From Bradyrhizobium viridifuturi (GTDB lineage: Bacteria; Pseudomonadota; Alphaproteobacteria; Rhizobiales; Xanthobacteraceae): DNA of 64,000 nucleotides. A program made the translations under genes and the position numbers. Below are positions 17,955-29,507 of the stretch, in pieces; within the stretch, counting starts at the first letter, position 1; each line of letters starts with the position of its first letter. The stretch covers positions 142,909 to 206,908 of the forward strand of contig NZ_LGTB01000007.1 in assembly GCF_001238275.1 (NCBI RefSeq). Reading direction: 5' to 3'. The notes beneath the pieces were generated by a model that worked only from the letters and a program-made list of their open reading frames with translations, ran no database searches and was not told the DNA's origin.

Positions 17955-18815
17955 ATGTCCGCGATCCAGATTGTTTGCGCGGTGGCCGTTCCCCTGTTGT
18001 GGGGTTATCAGTTCGTGGTCATCAAAGTGGGCGTTACGGAGTTTCCGCCGTTCTTCTTCCTTGCGCTGCGTTTCCTCGCCACCGCGCTCCTGCTCATTCC
18101 GTTCGTCAAAAAGCCCACGCGTGAACAGTTGCGTCCTATCGCAGCTATCTCGTTCTTTCTCGGTGGACTGAATTTCGGGCTCTTCTACGTGGGTCTTGGG
18201 CTCGGCTCAGGAAGCATGACGGCTGTTGCATATCTGCTCTCCACGCCCTTCATGGTCCTGTTGGCGTGGCCGCTGCTTGCGGAGAGGCCGTCTCTCACGA
18301 CCGTCTCGGGAGTAGCGCTTGCATTCGCCGGCGTCTTTGTGTTGAGGGCGGAGCCCGGCCTGTCGGCAAACGGGCTGCCACTGCTGCTGGTGATCGGAGC
18401 TGCCTTCGCGTTCGCGGTATCCAACGTCCTGACGAAACGCTACGGCCCTTTTGACCCCTTGATGTTGATGGGGTGGTCGTCGCTGTTCACGGTGCCGCAG
18501 GTGATGCTGATGTCGTTGCTGCTTGAATATGGACAACTGGCGAGCCTCGTTGCTGCGGATGAACGTGGCTGGCTGGCACTCGCCTACACAATTTTCATCG
18601 GAGGGATTGTCGGATTTGGCCTTTGGTTCTGGCTGATCGCTCGCTGCTCCATGGGGCGGGTCGCCCCGTTCAGTCTGCTCCTGCCGGTGTTCGCCCTCAT
18701 GTCGAGCGCATTGTTCCTTGGCGAGCCGATGACTCCGAAGTTGATTATTGGTGCGCTGCTGGCGATCTCTGGTGTTGCCTTGACACAGTTTAGGCCGAGC
18801 GCTCGAACGATTTGA
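17955..18815 (+). CDS. EamA/DMT family transporter (drug/metabolite exporter)
   Basis: 286 aa with ten predicted membrane helices arranged as two EamA repeats (about 1-140 and 148-280). Typical family phrases are [14 protein letters not shown] near the start and a closing [12 protein letters not shown] helix. A good ribosome-binding site (aaaggag) precedes the ATG at 17955. DMT exporters move amino acids, purines or drugs out of the cell; the substrate cannot be predicted here. Control by the adjacent TetR regulator points to an inducible efflux role. Confidence 0.92.
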   Translation: MSAIQIVCAVAVPLLWGYQFVVIKVGVTEFPPFFFLALRFLATALLLIPFVKKPTREQLRPIAAISFFLGGLNFGLFYVGLGLGSGSMTAVAYLLSTPFMVLLAWPLLAERPSLTTVSGVALAFAGVFVLRAEPGLSANGLPLLLVIGAAFAFAVSNVLTKRYGPFDPLMLMGWSSLFTVPQVMLMSLLLEYGQLASLVAADERGWLALAYTIFIGGIVGFGLWFWLIARCSMGRVAPFSLLLPVFALMSSALFLGEPMTPKLIIGALLAISGVALTQFRPSARTI

Positions 18816-18841
18816 GCACGCGCCCCGGTTCAAATCTGACT

Positions 18842-20014
18842 TCAGCGCGCCGTCGGCGGGGCTGCGAGATTGCCCGACAGGATCGCCTTGCCGGCATCCT
18901 CATACTGGGTGTCGCGGGCCTGGATCTGCTGCGCGATCGCGTGCATGTCACGAAACCTTCGCTCGAACGGATTCTTGGCGAACACCGCGGTGGCCCCCGA
19001 AATGTGATAGGCGATGTCGACCACGGAGGCCGACTGGTGGATGGTCCAGGTCGAGGCGATGCGGATCGCGATGCGGTGCGCCTCGGTGATGGGACCGCCG
19101 CTCGCAAGATCGCTCCAGACGTCGTGTGCGGTTGCGTACAGATAGGCGCGCGCGGCGCGCAGGCTGGCCTCGGTGCGGCCGATCTGGCCCTGCACCGCGT
19201 TGTTGTCGCGCATCGCTTTCAGGCCTTGCGGAGTCTTGCCCCGCGCGAGCTCGGTCGCCGCATCCAGCGTCGCGCGGGCGACGCCGAGCGCGGTCGCCGC
19301 AAAGCCCATGCTGAACACCATGTTGGTGGTGAGCTTGTAGAGCGGCCCTCCCTCGCGGCACGCGCCGGGATCGTCGCGCAGTGCGGCGAATTTCTCCGGG
19401 ATGAAGAGGTTGTCGACCGAATAGGAATCGGTGCCGGTGCCTTTGAGGCCGATCACGTCCCAGACGTCGTACATCACAGCTGACGACATCGGGAACAAGA
19501 TGGTGCGAATCTCCGGCGAGCCGTCGGTCTTCTTGCGCGGAGAACCGTCGGCCTCGACGACACGGACATGGGCGCCGAGCCAGCTCGCCTGCCGCGAGCC
19601 CGAGGCGAAATCCCAGCGCGCGCTGGCGCGGTAGCCGCCGGGCTCGGCACGGACCTCATGCGCGATTGCGCCCCAGGCCAGGATGCCGGGCGCGGTGTTG
19701 AAGATCTCATTGGCCACGTCGGGCTCGAGATAGGCCGCGGTCATCGCGCAGACGCTGCACTGGCCGAGGCACCAGGCGGTCGACGCATCGGCCTTGGCGA
19801 TCTCCTCCTGCATCTGCATGAAGGCGTCCAGCGTCGCCTCGGCGCCGCCGAAGCGCTTCGGCAGCAGCGCGCGATACAGCCCGTTCTCGACCAGCGCCGC
19901 GGTGACGGACGGCGTCAGCCGCCGGGTCCGTTCGATCTCGTCGGCTTCGGCAATGATCAGCGGCGCCAGCGCGCGTGCCCGCTCGACAAGGTCTACTCCC
20001 TGCGGCCTGTTCAT
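18842..20014 (-). CDS. Acyl-CoA dehydrogenase family flavoprotein (monooxygenase-like group)
   Basis: 390 aa from the ATG at 20014; an upstream in-frame ATG at 20086 would add 24 unlikely residues. The N-terminal helical domain (LVENGLYRALLPKRFGGAEA) and the C-terminal Acyl-CoA_dh_2-type helices (MVFSMGFAATALGVARATLD) place it with HpaH/DszC-like flavin-dependent monooxygenases rather than with classic acyl-CoA dehydrogenases. I see no general-base Glu of the true dehydrogenases. The substrate is unknown. It lies 141 bp downstream of an MFS transporter on the same strand, suggesting uptake followed by oxidation of the same compound. Confidence 0.85.
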   Translation of the reverse strand: MNRPQGVDLVERARALAPLIIAEADEIERTRRLTPSVTAALVENGLYRALLPKRFGGAEATLDAFMQMQEEIAKADASTAWCLGQCSVCAMTAAYLEPDVANEIFNTAPGILAWGAIAHEVRAEPGGYRASARWDFASGSRQASWLGAHVRVVEADGSPRKKTDGSPEIRTILFPMSSAVMYDVWDVIGLKGTGTDSYSVDNLFIPEKFAALRDDPGACREGGPLYKLTTNMVFSMGFAATALGVARATLDAATELARGKTPQGLKAMRDNNAVQGQIGRTEASLRAARAYLYATAHDVWSDLASGGPITEAHRIAIRIASTWTIHQSASVVDIAYHISGATAVFAKNPFERRFRDMHAIAQQIQARDTQYEDAGKAILSGNLAAPPTAR

Positions 20015-20155
20015 GCTTTTCCTCGGCCCGTTCTGACATTCTTGTTGAGGGCGCACGATGGTGACCCATCCGGCAGGGGAGGGCAAGGCGGGACGGCGCC
20101 GATGCAGATCAGCTATCCGTCACTGATGACGCGAGCGCGGCGAACGCATCGGCGC

Positions 20156-21382
20156 TCAGGCGGCGGCGCGGCCGAGATCGAGCGAGGGCCGGCGCTTGGT
20201 CGAGAAGCTCAGCGCGACGGCGACCGCGGCGAGGCCGATCGCGAAGGAACCGGCGTGCAGCCATGTGTAGCCATGGAACGTGTCGAACACGTAGCCACCG
20301 GCCCACGGCCCGAGCGCCATGCCGAGGCTCGCAAAGGCCGACACCGCGCCGAACACCGTGCCCATGATGCGCGCGCCGAAGAACTCGCGCACCAGCACGG
20401 CGTAGAGCGGCATCACGCCGCCATAGGCGAGGCCGAACACGACCGACAGTGCGTAGAACTCGCCGAGCTGCGCCACCGCGAGATACGTCGCGATCGACAG
20501 CGCCTGCACCAGGAGGCCGCCGACCAAAACCGGCTTGGCGCCGAGCCGATCCGCCAGCACGCCGAGCAGCAGACGCCCGCCGAGCCCGGAGAAGCCGGCG
20601 AGGCTGTAGACGGTCACCGCGGTGAGCGGCGCGATGCCGCAGACCATGGCGTAGGACACCATGTGGAAGATCGGCCCCGAATGCGCCGCGCAGCAAGCGA
20701 AATGCGCGAGCGCCAGCGTGATGAACTGCGGCGTGCGCAGCGCCTGCGCCACGGTCCATTCGGTTTGCGGCGCGCTCGCACCCGCTGGGATCGCAACGTT
20801 CGTTCCCTGCGGTGCCGGGCGCACCAGGAACGATGCGGGGATCAACAGCGCCCAGGCGGCGATGCCGATCACGAGCATCGCAAAGCGCCAGTCATAGGCC
20901 GTGATCAGCCAGCTCGCCGAGGGTGCGACGGTGACGGGCGAGACGCCCATGCCGGCCGACACCAGTGCGACGGCGAGGCTGCGATGCTTGTCGATCCAGG
21001 CGCTGGCGAGCGCCATCATCGGCGCATAGAAGCTGCCGGCGGCGATCCCGATCAGCACGCCGAAGCAGAGCTGGAATTGCCACAGGGTCTGCGCGTAGCT
21101 TGCGGTCACGAGGCCAAGCCCGAGCAGCAGGCTGCCGGCCAGCACCACGATGCGGGTGCCGAAGCGATCGGACAGCGCGCCCCAGGCGAACGCCGCAAAA
21201 CCCATGCAGAGGAAGTCCAGCGTCGCCGCCGCCGATACGCCGGCGCGCGACCAGCCCATCGCATCCGAGATCGGTTGCAGGAACACGGCGAGCGACAGCA
21301 TGGTGCCGAAGCCGACGCAGGTCATCAGCGCGCCCGCGCCGACGACGACCCAGCCATAATCGAACCGAGCGGCCTTGCTCAT
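20156..21382 (-). CDS. MFS transporter
   Basis: 408 aa, about 12 membrane helices in two halves. The family loop between helices 2 and 3 reads GALSDRFGTR, and the equivalent loop of the second half GVLADRLGAKP. The general look (MGWSRAGVSAAATLDF, LGPWAGGYVFD) is that of the oxalate/formate or monocarboxylate-type MFS group, so an organic acid is a reasonable guess. It is the first gene of a probable two-gene unit with the flavoprotein at 18842-20014. Confidence 0.9.
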   Translation of the reverse strand: MSKAARFDYGWVVVGAGALMTCVGFGTMLSLAVFLQPISDAMGWSRAGVSAAATLDFLCMGFAAFAWGALSDRFGTRIVVLAGSLLLGLGLVTASYAQTLWQFQLCFGVLIGIAAGSFYAPMMALASAWIDKHRSLAVALVSAGMGVSPVTVAPSASWLITAYDWRFAMLVIGIAAWALLIPASFLVRPAPQGTNVAIPAGASAPQTEWTVAQALRTPQFITLALAHFACCAAHSGPIFHMVSYAMVCGIAPLTAVTVYSLAGFSGLGGRLLLGVLADRLGAKPVLVGGLLVQALSIATYLAVAQLGEFYALSVVFGLAYGGVMPLYAVLVREFFGARIMGTVFGAVSAFASLGMALGPWAGGYVFDTFHGYTWLHAGSFAIGLAAVAVALSFSTKRRPSLDLGRAAA

Positions 21383-21527
21383 GCGTTTCCCCGGCGCTGT
21401 TGTCTTTTGTGGTGCGCGCAGGGGGATGGTGGCCTATCCGGGGTCCAGGGGCAATATGACGGGCAACATGCCTCTTATTCCGGGATCAGTGGATTGTGAG
21501 TTGCGTGCGCGAGATGTCGCAGCGACG

Positions 21528-21637
21528 CGCGGCTAAAGCGGGATGAGATTGGGCTAGATCGCCATCGCGCTTTAGCTTGTTGTTTAAGCATGATCTTTCC
21601 GGAAAACCGCTTCGCGCTTGTCCGGATCATGCTCTAC
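21528..21637. repeat. Dispersed repeat with the gcatgatc...gatcatgc palindrome
   Basis: Starts near gctaaagcgggatgagattg and ends with inverted copies of gcatgatc and gatcatgc around a core rich in ccggaaaa/cgcttcgcgc. I recognise it as a common Bradyrhizobium-type intergenic repeat, from memory. Diverged relatives lie at about 17115-17195, 26265-26345 and 40431-40503. Here it fills the gap between the MFS gene and a small secreted protein. Confidence 0.7.
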
Positions 21638-21969
21638 CCGCACTGCCAGGCGCGCCCGATCGGTGTCCAGACCCAGCACGGGCCGTAGCTGCCGCCATTG
21701 TAGCGGCCTCCGCCATGGAATCCGGGGCGGCCGAAGTAATGCCAGTCCCCGCCATACCAATATTGCGGCGAATAGTCCGGGTAGCCGCGGGTGGCGCCGC
21801 GCGGGCCGAGCACCGGAATGGTCTGATTGGGCGGCTGCCGATAGCCGGGCAGGAAGCCATAGCCATGCCAGCGGGTAGAGCCGTGCCGCTTCTTCGAGGA
21901 GGCGGCCGAGCTCAGGTCCGGCTGCAGCAGTGCGAGGATGACGACGAGGAGAGACAAAATGCGCAACAT
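21634..21969 (-). CDS. Small secreted Gly/Tyr/Trp-rich protein, unknown function
   Basis: 111 aa. Signal peptide (MLRILSLLVVILALLQPDLSSA), then a basic stretch (SSKKRHGSTRWHG) and a C-terminal region rich in Gly, Tyr, Trp and Pro (YWYGGDWHYFGRPGFHGGG) with two Cys near the end. It looks like one of the small periplasmic or surface proteins of unknown role common in Bradyrhizobium. Its stop overlaps the end of the repeat at 21528-21637 by a few bases. Confidence 0.7.
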   Translation of the reverse strand: MLRILSLLVVILALLQPDLSSAASSKKRHGSTRWHGYGFLPGYRQPPNQTIPVLGPRGATRGYPDYSPQYWYGGDWHYFGRPGFHGGGRYNGGSYGPCWVWTPIGRAWQCG

Positions 21970-22068
21970 GACCGGAGCTTAGTCGGCGCGCCGCGCCGTG
22001 GCGATTCAAATCATGGTGCGTTTTGTTGCTGGGACAAGAACCGGCAAAGGTGCGCCGGCGCCGTCGCC

Positions 22069-23879
<1,811 letters not shown>

Positions 23880-24040
23880 GGGGCGCGGGATAGCATCCGC
23901 ACCCCCGCGCGGGCAACCATATTGCGGTATTTTGCAGGGGTGTGACGGCGAATCACGGGGGTGTCTCGGGCGGGGTTGCAATGATCGATTTCCGGGCATG
24001 TTTCTGCTAGGTCTGGCGGCCGAAATTCGTGGATTTGACG

Positions 24041-25410
24041 ATGCGCTGGACCCTTCTCGCCGCCGGATTGCTCGCCATCTTGTTCGCGGCGCCCGCGGCC
24101 GCCGACAAGCGCGTTGCGCTGGTCGTCGGCAATTCGACCTATCAGAACGTGTCGCGGCTGCAGAACCCGAAGAACGATGCGCAGCTGGTGGCCGAGACGC
24201 TGCAGCGGCTGGGCTTCGCGCTGGTCGGCGGGCAGGCCCAGGTCGATCTGGACAAGGCCGGCTTCGATGGTGCGATCCAGCGCTTCGGCAGCCAGCTGAT
24301 GGGCGCTGACGTTGCGCTGTTCTATTATGCCGGCCACGGCATCCAGGTGCGCGGCACGAATTATCTGGTGCCGGTGTCGGCGAACCCGACACGCGAGGCG
24401 GATGTCGATTTCCAGATGGTCGATGTCGGCCTCGTGCTGCGGCAGATGGAAGGGGCGGGCACGCGGCTCAACATCGTCATCCTCGATGCCTGCCGGAACA
24501 ATCCGTTCGGCGGGCGCGGCTTGCGCGCCGCCGATGGCGGCCTCGCCCAGATCCGCGCCCCGGAGGGGACGCTGTTGTCCTACGCGACCCAGCCCGGCAA
24601 CGTCGCGCTGGATGGCGATGACGGCCACAGCCCCTACACGCGGGCGCTGGTCGACACCATGCAGAAGCCCGGGCTCGACGTGCTCCAGGCATTCAACCAG
24701 GTCGGTCTCGTCGTCAAGCGCGCCACCGGCAGTGCGCAGCAGCCCTGGGTCTCGACCTCGCCGATCGACGGCTCGTTCTATTTCGCCGGCAACGCGGCGG
24801 CACAGGTCGCGACCGCCGATCCGCCGGCTACGGTGATCCCGCCGCAGCAAAGCCTGCCGCCGCCGAGTTCACCTCCGTCCGCGCCGCCGGTGGTGCGCAC
24901 GCAATCGGACTTCATCATCCCTGACTCCGACAGCCGCCTGCTGTCGGAGAGCGATCTCAGGCGCTCAGCAAGGACGATCTGCGGATTGCCCGCAACGAGA
25001 TCTTCGCGCGGCGCGGGCGCTACTTCAACGCGCCGGACCTCACCGCGCGGTTCAGCAGGTTCGCCTGGTACGTGCCCCGCTCATGGGATCCGCCGCTCAA
25101 TGCGGTCGAGAGCGCCAATGTCGCGCTGATCGATCGCTTCGAATCCGGCGGCGCGGCACCAAGCGGTTTCATCTTCCCCGACTCCGACCGGCGTCTGCTG
25201 ACGCCGGCCGATCTGCGGCGGCTGTCGCGGGACGAGTTGCGGATCGCGCGCAACGAGATCTTTGCCCGCAGGGGCCGCTATTTCGATTCCGTCGATCTCA
25301 AGGCGTATTTTTCGCGCTTTCCCTGGTATGCGCCGAACAGCTGGAATCCGAAGCTGAATGCGATCGAGGAGGCCAATGTGGCGCTGATCGATCAGGTCGG
25401 GAAACGCTGA
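24041..25410 (+). pseudogene. Secreted caspase-like peptidase with two YARHG domains, frameshifted as sequenced
   Basis: The ATG at 24041 gives a signal peptide ([21 protein letters not shown]). A C14 caspase domain follows (about 23-255) with catalytic His99 in YYAGHGIQ and Cys151 in ILDACRNNPF. After a Pro-rich linker the frame breaks near 24958. One added C restores two tandem YARHG domains (DDLRIARNEIFARRGRYF and DELRIARNEIFARRGRYF) and a total of 456 aa. Metacaspase-like enzymes usually cleave after Arg or Lys. The signal peptide puts this one in the periplasm, and YARHG domains are thought to be extracytoplasmic binding modules. The next gene, an M15 peptidase, starts at the base after the stop. 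Confidence 0.88.
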
Positions 25411-26178
25411 ATGGCCGCGCGAGGGACGGCCTGCATCGTTGCCGTGCTGGCGCTGCTGCCGCCGCTTGCGCACGCCCAGGGCAGAAGCGAGCTGCTCGAT
25501 CGCCTGGTGCGCGCCTATCCCGATGCGCTCGCCACCCATGACGACACCACGATCACCTGGCGCGACGGCACGGTGATGCCGGTCGATGACGGCGCCTCCG
25601 ACAAGCCGTTCGATCAGCTGCTGCGCAATGCATCGATCCTCGACCAGATGCGGCTGTCCTATCCGTCGGGGTCAGCCGGACCGCCAGCGGTGAATGCCGA
25701 TCCTGGCCGCTTCCGCAACGAGGCCTTCTTCAAGAAGATGTATGGCGACTGCAACACGGCGGAGGTCCGGCGGAACCTGGTGACGATCACCTGGCTGTCG
25801 AAATCCTGGGGCAAGCCGGTTCAGGTCACCCGGGTTAACGGCGTCGCCGAACGGCTGAAGCAGGTTTCCGCCGAGATCGACGCACTCGACCCGGCGCTGC
25901 GCGCCGCGGCGTTTCCGATCGCGGGTGTGCTGTCTTGCCGCGCCGTCGCCGATACCGGGCGGATGAGCATGCATAGCTACGCCGCTGCGATCGACCTCAA
26001 CCTGAAAGTCTCGGACTACTGGCTGTGGGCGGGCAAAGGCAAAACCATCCCCTACAAGAACCGGATGCCGCAAGAGATCGTCGACATCTTCGAGCGCCAC
26101 GGCTTCATCTGGGGCGGCAAGTGGTATCACTACGATACCATGCATTTCGAGTACCGGCCCGAGCTTCTCGAAAAGTGA
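25411..26178 (+). CDS. M15 family peptidoglycan peptidase (D-alanyl-D-alanine carboxypeptidase-like)
   Basis: 255 aa. Signal peptide ending near LAHA-QG. The zinc-site motifs of the M15_4 group are present: SMHSYAAAIDLN (His, Asp) and HYDTMHFEYRPEL (His) near the C-terminus. Such enzymes cut D-Ala-containing stem peptides in the periplasm. The ATG directly follows the stop of the caspase/YARHG gene (TGA-ATG), so translation is probably coupled and the two secreted hydrolases may act together; that link is inference. Confidence 0.88.
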   Translation: MAARGTACIVAVLALLPPLAHAQGRSELLDRLVRAYPDALATHDDTTITWRDGTVMPVDDGASDKPFDQLLRNASILDQMRLSYPSGSAGPPAVNADPGRFRNEAFFKKMYGDCNTAEVRRNLVTITWLSKSWGKPVQVTRVNGVAERLKQVSAEIDALDPALRAAAFPIAGVLSCRAVADTGRMSMHSYAAAIDLNLKVSDYWLWAGKGKTIPYKNRMPQEIVDIFERHGFIWGGKWYHYDTMHFEYRPELLEK

Positions 26179-26330
26179 CGGCGCGTTGGAGGCGTTCTCA
26201 CGCCAAGCTGATTTCACTGGCCACAAAAACGCGCTAAAGCGCGCCGATGTGCTGGTGAGCGATCACTCATCGCACGTCCGTTTCCACTCGGTATGATCCC
26301 TCGGAAAGCCACGCTCCCCTTTTCCGGGTC

Positions 26331-27961
26331 ATGCCTCAGGCACAGGCCATGTCGACCGCTTCCATTCTTCCTGCCGCCCGGCGCACCACCCGCAGGCTGA
26401 CGATCCGGCGGATCGCGGCCTGGATCGCCTCGCGCGCCATCGATCCCCGGACCAGCCTGTGGTTCGTGATCGGCTTCGCACTGGTCCACGCGTTTCTCTG
26501 GACGCTTATCCTGGTCAAACTCAAGGCCGCGCAGGATGTCCATATGGACGTCGCGGAGGCCTATGCCTGGGGCCAGCGCTTCCTGCTCGGCTATGGCAAG
26601 CATCCGCCGCTGTCGGGCTGGATCGCCGGGGTCTGGTTCAGGATCTTCCCCGTCACCAACTGGTCGACCTATGCGCTTGCGATGGCAACCGTCAGCTTCG
26701 CGCTCGTGGTGTGCTGGCAGATTGCGCTGCGCGTCGTCGATCGCCGCCGTGCGTTCTTCATGGTGGTGATGCTCGCGCTCTACCCGATCTTCAATTTCAA
26801 GGGTTTCAAGTACAACGCCGACCTCGCGCAGCTGGTGCCGCTGCCGCTGTTGGTGCTGGCCTATCTGAACGCGTTCGAGAAGCGCAGCTTCAAGTCGGGC
26901 CTGTGGCTCGGCTTTGCCGGCATGCTGGCGCTGATGACCAAATACTGGGTGGTGACGATGATCGGCGCCATCGGGCTCGCTGCGCTGATCCACCCGCAGC
27001 GGACCCAGTTCCTGCGCTCGCCGGCACCCTGGGTTGCGATCGGCACGATGCTCGTGGCGATGATTCCGCACCTGGTGTGGCTCGAGGAGGTGAACTTCGT
27101 GCCGTTCACCTATGCCGGCGACGTCTACGCGCTGTCGAGCCGTGAGCTCAACGTCCAGCTCGTGATCGGCTATATCCTGCACAATCTCGGCCTGCTCGCG
27201 ATTCCCGTCGTGCTGGGCCTCATCGCGCTGTTGCTGGGGTCAGTGCCGTGGCGGCCGTCGGACGTGCTGGCGCGGATCCGGTCGCGCGGACCCAATCCGG
27301 CCGTCAACCTTCCGCAGGCGCTCAACGTCTGGATCATCCAGTCGATCGTCGCGATCGGGCCGCCGCTCGGCGCGCTGGCATTCACCGTCTATATCAAGAC
27401 CGATTGGGGTATCCCGCTGTTCTTCCTGGTGCCGCTTGCGCTGGTTGCGATCCCCTCGCTCAGATTCCCGCGCATGGCGTTGTTCTCGATCACGGCGGTC
27501 TGGTTCGTGGCCACGATCGCAACGCTGATCGCCGCGCCCTCGATCGCCACGCAGGAGGTCGCGTCCAACCGCATCGGCGCTCGACCTACGCCGCGCGCTC
27601 CGAGCTCGCGCGTGAGCTCACCCAGACCTGGCAGGCCAAATTCCATTCGCGCTGGGCCGTTGTCGTCGCGCGGTCGGACATCGGCGAGCCGATGACGTTC
27701 TACAGTCCGGATCATCCGGCCTCGCTGGTGCCGGGCGAAGCCTGGTCATCGGGGCTGACGTCGCTCGACGAAGCCAAACGTCTCGGCTTCATCGGCATCT
27801 GCGACACCACCGATCCGGTATTCCTGCAACCATGCGAGGCATGGATGGCCGAGCACGCCAAGGATGCCGAGCCGCTGGTGATGACCACCATGCGCTTCTT
27901 CAACGGCCATCCCGGTCCGTCCACGGCGTGGAAAGTCTATCTGGTGCCGCCGGCGAAGTAA
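26331..27961 (+). pseudogene. ArnT-like glycosyltransferase (GT39/PMT-type), frameshifted as sequenced
   Basis: Many membrane helices. The first luminal loop carries the acidic/His pattern (DVAEAYAWGQRFLLGYGKHP, PPLSGWIAGVWF) of dolichyl- or undecaprenyl-phosphate sugar transferases. The frame breaks near 27577 (after ASNRIG) and continues in another frame from RSTYAARSELARELTQ to VYLVPPAK. One added C (ggcgct to ggccgct) gives a single protein of about 543 aa. This class transfers sugars from lipid-linked donors in the periplasm to lipid A, proteins or glycans; the acceptor here is unknown. Met7 (26349) is an alternative start. Confidence 0.82.
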
Positions 27962-27987
27962 TCGTTTCCGGCTACTCGTGCCGCTTC

Positions 27988-28088
27988 CGTCATCCTGAGG
28001 TGCGAGCTCTTGCGAGCCTCGAAGGATGAATCGGCCGCCGCCCGGGCCGCGCATCCTTCGAGACGCGCTTCGCGCTCCTCAGGATGAC
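27988..28088. repeat. Palindromic repeat (family starting cgtcatcctgagg)
   Basis: Left arm begins cgtcatcctgaggtgcgagc and contains gcctcgaaggatg; the right arm reads catccttcgagacgcgcttc and ends cctcaggatgac. The arms pair over most of the length. It separates the convergent ends of the glycosyltransferase and ptsH genes, where it may act as a bidirectional terminator. Confidence 0.8.
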
Positions 28089-28128
28089 CGGGAGAGGCTT
28101 TCGCTTAGCGTGGCGGCTGAGGATCGCC

Positions 28129-28455
28129 CTACGTGCCTTCCTCGTTGAACTTGCTGGCAACGAGTTCGGCGATGGCGTCGAGCGCCTGCTGTGCTTCTTC
28201 GCCTTTCGCGGAGACCACGACGGTGGTGCCGGGCCCGGCGGCCAGCATCATCAAGCCCATGATCGAGGTGCCGCCGACGGTCTCGCCGCCGCGCGTCACC
28301 CAGATTTCGGCGTTGAAGCGCTCGACCAGCTGGACGAACTTCGCCGATGCCCGCGCATGCAGGCCGCGCTTGTTGACGATCAAGAGTTCACGCGAAATGG
28401 TGCCCGCAGGCACGCCCGGGCCGACATGGTTTGCGCCCGGGGCCTCGTCGCTCAT
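28129..28455 (-). CDS. ptsH: HPr-like phosphocarrier protein
   Basis: 108 aa with a roughly 22-residue extension before the HPr core. The phosphorylation motif RGLHARASAKF has His33, and the regulatory-site motif GGTSIMGLMMLAAGPG carries a Ser for HprK. In alphaproteobacteria this PTS has no sugar permease and serves regulation, passing phosphate from PtsP (EI-Ntr) to EIIA proteins. The ATG overlaps the EIIA stop (ATGA), so the two are translationally coupled. It is the last gene of the minus-strand unit chvI-chvG-hprK-manX-ptsH. Confidence 0.95.
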   Translation of the reverse strand: MSDEAPGANHVGPGVPAGTISRELLIVNKRGLHARASAKFVQLVERFNAEIWVTRGGETVGGTSIMGLMMLAAGPGTTVVVSAKGEEAQQALDAIAELVASKFNEEGT

Positions 28456-28853
28456 TTGCCTGCGAGAACGCGGCTGGCGATGGTGACGTATTTGCGGCCG
28501 GCTTCCTGCGCCATCGCGATCGCGTCGGGCAACGAACGCTCCTCGCGAACCTTGGCAAGCTTGACCAGCATGGGAAGATTGATGCCCGCGAGCACTTCCA
28601 CCTTCGGGCGGCTCATGCAGGAGATCGCGAGATTCGACGGGGTGCCGCCGAACATGTCGGTGAGGATCGCAACGCCGTCGCCGCTATCGACGCGGTTCAC
28701 CGCTTCGATGATGTCGCTTCGACAGAGATCGGAATCGTCCTCGGCCCCGATCGTAATTGCTTCAATTTGTTTCTGCGGACCCATAACGTGTTCGAGCGCC
28801 GCTCTGAACTCGTCGGCAAGGCGCCCATGGGTCACCAGCACTAGACCAATCAT
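28452..28853 (-). CDS. manX: PTS EIIA component, mannose type (regulatory PTS)
   Basis: 133 aa from the ATG at 28853; earlier in-frame codons extend into the intergenic region and lack family similarity. The active-site His9 lies in GLVLVTHGRLADEF, and the ILTDMFGGTPSNLA motif is typical of the Man-family EIIA. No EIIB/IIC/IID genes are nearby, as is usual for the alphaproteobacterial regulatory PTS, where this protein receives phosphate from HPr and has a signalling role. Its stop overlaps the ptsH start by four bases. Confidence 0.92.
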   Translation of the reverse strand: MIGLVLVTHGRLADEFRAALEHVMGPQKQIEAITIGAEDDSDLCRSDIIEAVNRVDSGDGVAILTDMFGGTPSNLAISCMSRPKVEVLAGINLPMLVKLAKVREERSLPDAIAMAQEAGRKYVTIASRVLAGK

Positions 28854-29067
28854 CGGAAACTCCTCGCGGGCGCCCTTTGGTGCACCGCACGAACGCGCCA
28901 CTTTGACCATCCAGAGGCCCCGCGCAAGGGGGCATCTTGGCTAGTCTCCCGGTTCCTGGCGGTAGAGAGGGGAGGCTGCGCCGGCAAAATCCGACGCGAT
29001 AGTGGATGTGATATGGTTACCAATTCCCTTCCCACAATTGGCCGCAAGATTACGGGAACATGAACTT

Positions 29068-29507
29068 TCAGGTTGTCGTCAGCGCGGCGACAACCAGCGG
29101 CAGGGGTTGGAAGCCCGCAGCTACAGGAATTCGCGGTATCAAAACACCATTAAGGCGAGTCTGAAGCGCCTCCGACGACGGCAGCCGCTCGGCGTCGTCG
29201 GCAGCAAGGTCGACGATCAGGCCGACCACGGCCTCGTCCGCGAACGGGCAATGGCGGATTCCGAGGCCTCGTATCTCGATCATACCGGCCAATTGCCGGG
29301 CCGGACGGACCCACAATTGTTCGCCGGCTGTGTCGAGATGGACACGGTCATCCCCCACCAAAATGGCCGGCGGGAGCGCTCCGGTGCGCCCGGCGAGAAT
29401 CAGTTCGAAGGCGAGACGCGACTTGCCGCGCCCGACGGGCCGCGGATCAGCACCGCACGCTCGCCGACCAGAACGGCGGATGCGTGCACGCTTGAATTTT
29501 CGCTCAT
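29068..29507 (-). pseudogene. hprK: HPr kinase/phosphorylase, short alphaproteobacterial form, frameshifted as sequenced
   Basis: The ATG at 29507 overlaps the chvG stop (ATGA). The protein starts MSENSSVHASAVLVGERAVL and reaches the P-loop, where the frame breaks near 29425. One added G restores GPSGAGKSRLAFEL and a full 146-aa protein. This is the short HprK lacking the N-terminal domain found in Gram-positive HprK. It phosphorylates a Ser of HPr using ATP and so links metabolic state to the regulatory PTS. The break falls inside the catalytic P-loop, so the gene would be dead if the deletion were real. Confidence 0.9.
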
